Assembly: GCA_031278795.1 (NCBI GenBank)
Contig: JAITJT010000129.1
Span: 1 to 7,076 of the forward strand
Direction: 5' to 3'
Origin: Deltaproteobacteria bacterium
GTDB taxonomy: Bacteria; Desulfobacterota; Desulfarculia; Adiutricales; Adiutricaceae
DNA length: 7,076 nt
Program-made: the position numbers and the translations under genes
Shown here: positions 1 to 4,311 of the stretch, piece after piece
How positions within the stretch are numbered: the first letter of the stretch is position 1
How the letters are laid out: every line of letters begins with the position of its first letter
The notes under the pieces: generated by a model
Databases searched by the model: none
Seen by the model: the letters and a program-made list of their open reading frames with translations, nothing else
Told to the model about the DNA's origin: nothing

Positions 1-220
1 AAATTGATGACTTAGTACTAAAAAGGCTAACAATTTCTGGGCTTAAGTTTAGGGAAAGTTACTTTAAAAAAATATTTTAATAAAGCATGGTGAAAATTAA
101 AAATACTAATATGCGAAAATAAATTCAAATCATTAACACTTAAAAATCTATATTTTCTATAGATATCAAGGGTTATCTAAAATTATTAGAAAGCTCAAAA
201 CACAAAAAAAAAGAAATCTT

Positions 221-243
221 AAAGATCAGATCCCGTGATCTTT
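221..243 (-). terminator. possible terminator of the minus-strand operon
   Basis: AAAGATCA (221-228) and TGATCTTT (236-243) form a perfect 8-bp inverted repeat around a 7-base loop. Read on the minus strand the stem is followed, after about eight bases, by a run of nine T (an A-run on the plus strand at about 203-211). It lies about 225 bases past the stop of the SrfA-like gene. The stem is AT-rich and the T-run is not directly attached, so it is a weak intrinsic terminator and could be chance in AT-rich DNA. Confidence 0.35.
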
Positions 244-378
244 ATTGTGGGTGGAAGTGCTCTTAGAATTTTGTTGAAGTGATTTATTCCCGTTCTAATC
301 AAAAAGACAAAAAAAATCATATCACAAAATATAGGCTAGTTTTAAGAAAAAAAACGCAAAGGGGCACAAGGCGACTTT

Positions 379-406
379 TTTAGCTCCAGAAGGCGCTAAG
401 TTTTTT
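379..406 (+). terminator. stem-loop with T-run, plus-strand terminator candidate
   Basis: TTAGC (380-384) pairs with GCTAA (395-399). After one mismatch, CC (386-387) pairs with GG (392-393) around an AGAA loop. Six T follow at 401-406, with another T6 run a little further on. The geometry suits an intrinsic terminator for transcription from the left. On the minus strand the stem is followed by A, not T, so it would not stop the SrfA-like gene. No plus-strand gene is visible to its left, so what it would terminate is unknown. Confidence 0.4.
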
Positions 407-468
407 GTAAAATTTTTTCGTTTTTTAAGCCCCCTAACAGACGTCATGAAAGCGCATCAGCGGAACAT

Positions 469-1614
469 TTAGGTTTTAGGGACACTTTGAAGCTCCCTCT
501 TGGGGTTCACGGGAATAGGCGAGTAGTCTTTCCCTTCCCAGTTTTTCTCCAAAAGGGAGCATTTGGCCGTGGTTCCCGCCACGGCCCCAGGTTCGCAGGA
601 GATGGATAGCTGGGGATAGCTTTTCCCTGATCCGCAGCTAAGCTCCGACTGGGAGTCTATGGTGAGCCTTCCATTGCCTAAGGAGGCCCTGGCATCGGCT
701 TGGCAGCTGAGGCTTCCGCCTTGAACCTTCAGCTGGGTTTTTCCGTCCGAGTGGCAAAAGGAGAGCTTGGCGAGTTCCCCGCTCTCGGAGTTGAGGAACT
801 CTGTGTCTGGTATCTGCCAGCAGCCCTTGAGGAAATTTACGCCGGCTTTGTCGTCCTTGGGGATTATGAGGCAGCTTTGGTGGCTTTCCAGGTACCTTAG
901 CTTCTCCTCATAGAGCTTGGCCCTCTCGGTCTCCATATCCCGGTTGTAGGAGAGGATCTCTGAGCTGGGTGGGCCTGGCATGTGCACCAGGTAGTTGAGG
1001 GAGAAGAGGATCTCTTTGAAGAAGATGAAGCCCAGAGCCAGGATAAGCGCCAAGCCGGTGATTAAGCCCGTGGCCATGAGCAGGGAAAACTTTTTAAGGG
1101 ATATGGGGGTCTTGGGAGGTGGAGGGGGAGGGAGCTCCTCTGCGGGTTCCTGGGCCACCCGGCCCAAGGGGTAGTAGAGGGATCTGGCGCTGGAGTGCCC
1201 CCAGAGTGTGGCCGTGTACGAGTTGGCGATCTTGAAAAAATCCAAGACCTCCTGGTGGGAGACGGCCTCCAGCATGAAGATGCCCTTCTGCTTCATCTGG
1301 AAGTCCTGGGAGGCCCTGAACTTCTCGGCTTGCTCCTTAAATAGCCCGAGTAGGTATTCTATCTCCCCTTGAGCCACGGCCTCCTCTTCCGGAGGGAGAT
1401 CGCGCACTCTCTGTGGGGTACCGTCTAGGGAGCTGTACCACTCAATGGTGTCCTCTTGGCGCAAGACCACGGGTTCCGCCAGAAAGTCCTTAAGCTCCTT
1501 GGATTTCTTCAGCTCCTCTTGGATAGGCCCATACCAGGCCACCACGGCCTTGTTGTTGAGGAAGATGGGCGAGCTTCCGGAGAGGCTGGATTTGTTTATG
1601 AGGCTCCGGGGCAT
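469..1614 (-). CDS. SrfA-like single-pass membrane protein
   Basis: A 381-residue protein with the layout I associate with the SrfA family of proteobacteria (first gene of srfABC loci, molecular role unsettled). The N-terminal part, about 1-155, carries an IEWY motif at 57-60 like the family's (I/V)DWY, and a TLWG segment near 136-139 like its TFWG. A run of six prolines (162-167) leads to Lys174-Lys175 and one membrane helix at about 177-199, implying a cytoplasmic N-terminus. The C-terminal domain, about 260-355, starts with FLKGCW (261-266), a form I recall from SrfA C-termini. All seven cysteines (248, 265, 287, 304, 327, 340, 352) lie after the helix, as expected for a disulfide-bonded periplasmic domain. 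The ATG start is backed by an AAGGAA site six bases upstream. It sits 126 bases downstream of the WG-repeat gene on the same strand, probably co-transcribed. No srfB or srfC is visible. The family assignment is from remembered motifs. Confidence 0.65.
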   Translation of the reverse strand: MPRSLINKSSLSGSSPIFLNNKAVVAWYGPIQEELKKSKELKDFLAEPVVLRQEDTIEWYSSLDGTPQRVRDLPPEEEAVAQGEIEYLLGLFKEQAEKFRASQDFQMKQKGIFMLEAVSHQEVLDFFKIANSYTATLWGHSSARSLYYPLGRVAQEPAEELPPPPPPKTPISLKKFSLLMATGLITGLALILALGFIFFKEILFSLNYLVHMPGPPSSEILSYNRDMETERAKLYEEKLRYLESHQSCLIIPKDDKAGVNFLKGCWQIPDTEFLNSESGELAKLSFCHSDGKTQLKVQGGSLSCQADARASLGNGRLTIDSQSELSCGSGKSYPQLSISCEPGAVAGTTAKCSLLEKNWEGKDYSPIPVNPKRELQSVPKT

Positions 1615-1618
1615 AGGG

Positions 1619-1624
1619 TTCCTT
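1619..1624 (-). promoter_or_regulatory. ribosome binding site of the SrfA-like gene
   Basis: Read on the minus strand this is AAGGAA, four bases before the ATG at 1614. It is a good Shine-Dalgarno match and supports that start codon. Confidence 0.65.
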
Positions 1625-1692
1625 AAATGGCGGTGCTTTCTTTAATTGAGGCCTTGGGTGTTCCTTATTAGCTTGGAAAATACATAAATATA

Positions 1693-1728
1693 GAGCCTTT
1701 TTAGGCCCTGGTGAGGCCTTTAAGGCTC
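1693..1728 (-). terminator. stem-loop between the WG-repeat and SrfA-like genes
   Basis: Two nested inverted repeats: GAGCCTT (1693-1699) with AAGGCTC (1722-1728), and inside them AGGCC (1703-1707) with GGCCT (1715-1719), closing a 7-base loop. On the minus strand it starts about 12 bases after the WG-repeat stop and is followed by a mixed T/A stretch rather than a clean T-run. It may be a leaky terminator, or a processing or 3'-end-protecting hairpin that sets a different dose for the downstream SrfA-like gene. The stem is clear; the role is inferred. Confidence 0.45.
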
Positions 1729-1740
1729 TTGGAACTCTTT

Positions 1741-3402
1741 TTAGGGTTTGCAGTCCCTTTGCTTGGGCGGATAGCTCACCTTGTCCTTGGAGTCCACCAC
1801 CACGTTATCCCCGCAGGCCTTCATGGCGTGGGCCACCATGTCGCCTTTCTCGTTGACCACCGCGAAATGCCCCTGCCAGTAGGCGGGCGCTAGGCCCTTG
1901 GCGGTGTAGATGCCTATGTCTTCATAGGTGGGGTCCTTTACCCATTTACCGCTCTTGTCCACCTCGCCCCAGAGCTCGCCTTTTTTCACCCAGGCCATGC
2001 CGCTCTCCCGGAAGGCCTGGAAGTCGTCCAGGTCCGGCTCCAGGAGCCAGGTGCCGGTGGAACTCAGTATGCCGTATTTTTTGTTGACCGAGGCGAAGTA
2101 GAGCTTGTCGTCAATGGGCTTGGGAACGGCATCCAGGCTGGGTTTCAAGAGATAAGTCCCCTTGGCGTCTATGAGGCCCCAGAGCTTTCCGCTCAAAACC
2201 ATCGCCACCCCGGAGTCGGTAAAATCCCTAGCGTCATCAAAGAGGAAGTCTATTATCTTTTCCCCTTTGGTGTTTATGTAGCCAAACTTAGCGGCCTTTT
2301 TCACCCTAGCCAGGCCGTTGGGGCCGAAGGCCCCAACGTAGTCGTACTCGGGTTTTATGACGAAGGCCCCTTTCTCGTCGCAGTAGCCAAAGAGCTTGTC
2401 GTTGTCCTCCTGGAAGCAGCCAATGAGCTTCTGGGGGAGCTTGGCAATTGATGCCAGTATCTGAGCCTGGGGTATAGCCTCCTTCTTCTCACCCGTTAGG
2501 GTGTAGTAGAAGTAGGAGCTCGATAGATTGGTCTCTTTCACCCAATACTTCTTGGAGTCGTCATTGGGGTCAAGGGCATTATACTCAACGGAGTTGAACT
2601 TGGGCTCGATTATCCACTTGCCGCTAATGTCTAAGACACCGTAGAGCCCGTTTTGGCTCTTTATCTGGTGGCCGTTTTTGTCGAACTCGCACTTGAGGCT
2701 CTCAAAGGTGGGTTCCATGAGAACCTTTCCGCTCTTATCCAAGACTCCCAGCTTTCCCCCACTGGTGATGAGGCTTAAGCTGCGCCCGAATTCGTCATCA
2801 GTGAATTTTCCAAGGCCATCAAAAAGATATTGCGTGAGGAGCTTCCCGGAGGCGTCCATGAGCGCTGCCTTGCCCTTCACGTATACCGCGAAGAGTCCCT
2901 TGTCCAGGTACTCGACCTTGTTGAACTGGGGATGCCCCTGCCATTTTCCGGTCTCTGTGAGTCTTCCCCACCAGTTTTTGTAGAGACCCCACACCGAGGG
3001 ACTACCTGAGGCGTCGAAGATGAGGATGTCATCTAGGAGGGGTAGTATGGTGAACTCTCCTCGGTCATTAATCAAGCCCCAGCCGCCATCCCCCTGAACC
3101 TTGGCTAGCCCGAAGCTATCAAAATTCTCGGCCTTCTTGAACTGGGGGACTATGGGCACGCTTCCGTTAGGGTCCACGAAACCGTAGCGGTTACCTAAGA
3201 GAAAGAAGTGGAAGGAATCCCCGCCCTTGGGTGAGGGAATTCCAGCTGCCTCCACCTGTGGTGGTTTGGGCACCAACTCGAAGGTATAGGCTAAGGCGAC
3301 TGAAGACGCCATAAAGACTAATGTTAGGAGCATGAAAAGAAGCGCCGAGAGGCGCCCTATGGGGCTTTGGATTAGTCTGGTGCTGGAAGACGAAGGTTTC
3401 AT
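1741..3402 (-). CDS. exported WG-repeat protein
   Basis: A 553-residue WG-repeat (WG_beta_rep-type) protein. The N-terminus is a signal peptide: basic residues at 2, 9 and 17, a hydrophobic core at about 19-37 and an Ala-Leu-Ala cleavage motif at 36-38, so the mature protein should be periplasmic or further exported. The rest is about a dozen units of the form aromatic-Gly, then a beta strand, Gly at +7 to +8 and often a Pro at about +13. Clear units begin at residues 73, 108, 218, 254, 338, 373, 408, 443, 478 and 513, with degenerate ones near 138, 178 and 298. The last six units are spaced exactly 35 residues apart. Cys530 and Cys551 near the end could form a disulfide. WG repeats are thought to be binding scaffolds; the ligand is unknown. 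The ATG at 3402 is the only usual start before an upstream in-frame stop at 3442-3444, but it has no good Shine-Dalgarno site. It is the first gene of a likely two-gene operon with the SrfA-like gene. Confidence 0.85.
   Translation of the reverse strand: MKPSSSSTRLIQSPIGRLSALLFMLLTLVFMASSVALAYTFELVPKPPQVEAAGIPSPKGGDSFHFFLLGNRYGFVDPNGSVPIVPQFKKAENFDSFGLAKVQGDGGWGLINDRGEFTILPLLDDILIFDASGSPSVWGLYKNWWGRLTETGKWQGHPQFNKVEYLDKGLFAVYVKGKAALMDASGKLLTQYLFDGLGKFTDDEFGRSLSLITSGGKLGVLDKSGKVLMEPTFESLKCEFDKNGHQIKSQNGLYGVLDISGKWIIEPKFNSVEYNALDPNDDSKKYWVKETNLSSSYFYYTLTGEKKEAIPQAQILASIAKLPQKLIGCFQEDNDKLFGYCDEKGAFVIKPEYDYVGAFGPNGLARVKKAAKFGYINTKGEKIIDFLFDDARDFTDSGVAMVLSGKLWGLIDAKGTYLLKPSLDAVPKPIDDKLYFASVNKKYGILSSTGTWLLEPDLDDFQAFRESGMAWVKKGELWGEVDKSGKWVKDPTYEDIGIYTAKGLAPAYWQGHFAVVNEKGDMVAHAMKACGDNVVVDSKDKVSYPPKQRDCKP
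2316..2338. repeat. perfect 10-bp inverted repeat inside the WG-repeat gene
   Basis: CGTTGGGGCC (2316-2325) and GGCCCCAACG (2329-2338) are exact reverse complements around a 3-base loop. The element encodes residues near 356-363, a linker between two WG units (key residues Gly-Ala-Phe-Gly-Pro-Asn-Gly). It would make a strong hairpin in the mRNA. It may be a by-product of Gly/Pro-rich codons. Confidence 0.6.
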
Positions 3403-3662
3403 GGTTGGCCGGGTAAACTTGTCCGCGTGCTCGCGGCCTTGTCAGGAAAAAGTGATGGAGCTACAGGCGCCACCATTTTATTACAAAAATGGATTAAAAA
3501 ACAGCCAGGGGCGAAAGATCCGTCCTGGTTTTTATAATATATATATTAATAGAAGACATTTCTAAAATTATAAATGTATCAATTATAATAGAATCTTAAT
3601 TATAAATATTATGTTTGTATTCGATTATAAAGTTATGCTTTAAAAGCTTTGCCTCAACGGTT
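3403..3662. other. AT-rich upstream region of the WG-repeat gene
   Basis: No gene is seen here. Going upstream on the minus strand from the WG-repeat start there are: a small GC hairpin CCGCG-TGCT-CGCGG at 3423-3436; a TAAAAT box just before about 3470; the stem-loop at 3503-3530 listed separately; and then a very AT-rich block at 3531-3650. That block holds four exact TATAAT hexamers on the minus strand (plus-strand ATTATA at 3567, 3582, 3599 and 3624). None has a convincing -35 partner, and such hexamers are expected in DNA this AT-rich, so I cannot name one promoter. The WG-repeat operon promoter is most likely somewhere in this stretch. Confidence 0.5.
3503..3533. terminator. stem-loop flanked by A- and T-runs (bidirectional terminator-like)
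   Basis: AGCCAGG (3503-3509) pairs with CCTGGTT (3524-3530) with one G-T wobble, giving a CCAGG/CCTGG core; GG and CC can pair further inside. On the plus strand five T follow (3529-3533). On the minus strand the stem is followed by CTG and six T (3496-3501 on the plus strand is A6). It could stop transcription in either direction. On the minus strand it lies about 100 bases before the WG-repeat start, so it might act as a leader attenuator if the promoter is upstream of it. Confidence 0.4.
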
Positions 3663-3920
3663 TTACTGACACAAAAGAGATTCAGGCAATCTTCCATCCT
3701 GATAGTTAAAGGAGGCCTCAGCTTTGCTTATTAATTTTCTCTTGCACAGGGCCTTAAAGATGTCCTGGAAAATGCCCATAAATGTAGTCATGAAGGAGCA
3801 TAGACCTCGACATGTGGAAAAAATATTCATAAAATCCTGGCCTAGCTTCATTTTAGACGTGTTGGAGCGTTTAGATTGGGAAAATTGAACCAAAGATGAA
3901 TGGAATTTTTTTTCAGCCAT
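3663..3920 (-). CDS. doubtful small ORF, 85 codons
   Basis: I do not recognise this product. The ORF runs ATG to TAA, and its 5' two-thirds encode a basic segment (about residues 3-30) followed by a Phe/Met-rich stretch (about 30-58) with four cysteines over the whole protein. In favour of it being real or a remnant of a gene: its GC content is visibly higher than the AT-rich DNA on both sides. Against: there is no Shine-Dalgarno site before the ATG, no domain is recognisable, and it is isolated. It could be a decayed fragment of a mobile-element gene, a small orphan protein or a chance ORF. Confidence 0.22.
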   Translation of the reverse strand: MAEKKFHSSLVQFSQSKRSNTSKMKLGQDFMNIFSTCRGLCSFMTTFMGIFQDIFKALCKRKLISKAEASFNYQDGRLPESLLCQ

Positions 3921-3942
3921 TTAACTTATGTTTGAAATTTGC

Positions 3943-3970
3943 TTGACAATTTAATTTCCCCTAATGTAAA
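3943..3970 (+). promoter_or_regulatory. sigma70-type promoter candidate
   Basis: The -35 box TTGACA (3943-3948) matches consensus exactly. The -10 box TGTAAA (3965-3970) matches four of six, with a 16-base spacer. Transcription would start near 3977 and head towards the FecR-domain gene. A perfect CCAATATTGG palindrome at 4001-4010, just after the start site, is a possible operator. Confidence 0.45.
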
Positions 3971-4000
3971 AGGTAAAAAAAGTTTTTTTCCTGAAAAACC

Positions 4001-4010
4001 CCAATATTGG
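4001..4010. promoter_or_regulatory. perfect 10-bp palindrome, possible operator
   Basis: CCAATATTGG is fully self-complementary and sits about 25 bases past the predicted start site, a position where a bound dimeric regulator would block transcription. No regulator gene is in view, and a 10-bp palindrome can occur by chance. Confidence 0.25.
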
Positions 4011-4033
4011 CTCAGTTAGAGTTTTGCGCCCTT

Positions 4034-4071
4034 TCCCCTGAGGGTTCATAGCTGTTTTAGGGGATTTTTTT
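4034..4071 (+). terminator. intrinsic terminator inside the leader
   Basis: TCCCCT (4034-4039) pairs with AGGGGA (4059-4064), the stem is extended inward by A-T and G-T pairs, and seven T follow directly (4065-4071). This is the textbook form of a plus-strand intrinsic terminator. It lies only about 65 bases past the -10 box of the promoter at 3943 and 240 bases before the next start codon, so it either ends a small RNA of about 95 bases or attenuates the FecR-domain gene. Confidence 0.5.
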
Positions 4072-4172
4072 GCTGTTTCTTTTCTGTTGGTCTCACTTTT
4101 TCCTAAATCTATTAGGATTTATCTACCTAAACGTCGCAAAATCTGTGGAAAACAGTGAAATATTTTTTACAA

Positions 4173-4218
4173 TTTTCCCTTAAATAATTTTTTAAGGGAA
4201 AAGAACTCTTCCCTTAAG
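4173..4218 (+). promoter_or_regulatory. triple repeat with two mutually exclusive hairpins
   Basis: The motif TTCCCTTAA occurs at 4174-4182, as its reverse complement at 4193-4201, and again directly at 4209-4217. The middle copy can pair with the left one (TTTTCCCTTAAA, 4173-4184, with 4191-4202: 12 perfect pairs, 6-base loop) or with the right one (9 perfect pairs, 8-base loop), but not both. This is the arrangement of an RNA switch. It lies about 95-140 bases before the FecR-domain start codon. The repeats are certain; switching is inferred. Confidence 0.5.
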
Positions 4219-4301
4219 CCTCTTGGGGTTTTAATTCACGAGAACTTTTTAAGCTTATTTATTTTCGCCTTAGCCTCCACGTATCTAATCTAAATCAATC
4301 T

Positions 4302-4306
4302 GGAAA
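4302..4306 (+). promoter_or_regulatory. weak ribosome binding site of the FecR-domain gene
   Basis: GGAAA lies five bases before the ATG at 4312. It is a short but well-placed Shine-Dalgarno match, and the ATG is followed at once by a proper signal peptide, which fixes the start. Confidence 0.5.
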
Positions 4307-4311
4307 TCCTT

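Larger units (their letters stand above)
1..468. other. AT-rich non-coding left flank
   Basis: I see no gene in this stretch. It is very AT-rich up to about 355, with stop codons in all frames, and no reading frame with a credible start and ribosome site. It holds two structured sites, listed separately: a perfect 8-bp stem at 221-243 and a stem with a T-run at 379-406. Between them, around 348-381, an A8 run, a short CGC/GCG core and a T6 run could pair as another weak A/T-flanked hairpin. This DNA lies downstream of the minus-strand gene ending at 469, so it most likely carries that transcript's 3' end and a boundary to whatever lies to the left. Confidence 0.6.
3921..4311 (+). other. long structured 5' leader region of the FecR-domain gene
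   Basis: This AT-rich stretch has no credible gene. In plus-strand order it contains a strong -35 hexamer with a plausible -10 box (3943-3970), an A7-G-T7 near-palindrome AGG...CCT at 3971-3992 at the expected transcription start, a perfect palindrome CCAATATTGG at 4001-4010, a terminator-like hairpin at 4034-4071, a 6-bp stem TCCTAA/TTAGGA at 4101-4117, and a triple TTCCCTTAA repeat at 4173-4218. If the promoter at 3943 serves the FecR-domain gene, the untranslated leader is about 330 bases long and must be read through the internal terminator. Confidence 0.5.

Noticed and set aside
700..3565. Plus-strand open frames opposite the two minus-strand genes
   Set aside because: They overlap well-supported minus-strand coding sequence, lack ribosome sites and show no domain features.
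3540..3640. CRISPR-like or iteron array suggested by four ATTATA copies
   Set aside because: The shared unit is only six A/T bases with uneven spacing (15, 17 and 25), as expected by chance in such AT-rich DNA.
4006..4064. tRNA-like pieces: GGCTCAGTTAGAG (D-arm-like) followed by GGGTTCATAGC (T-arm-like)
   Set aside because: The two boxes are about nine bases too close, there is no acceptor stem or anticodon stem, and the second piece belongs to the terminator hairpin.
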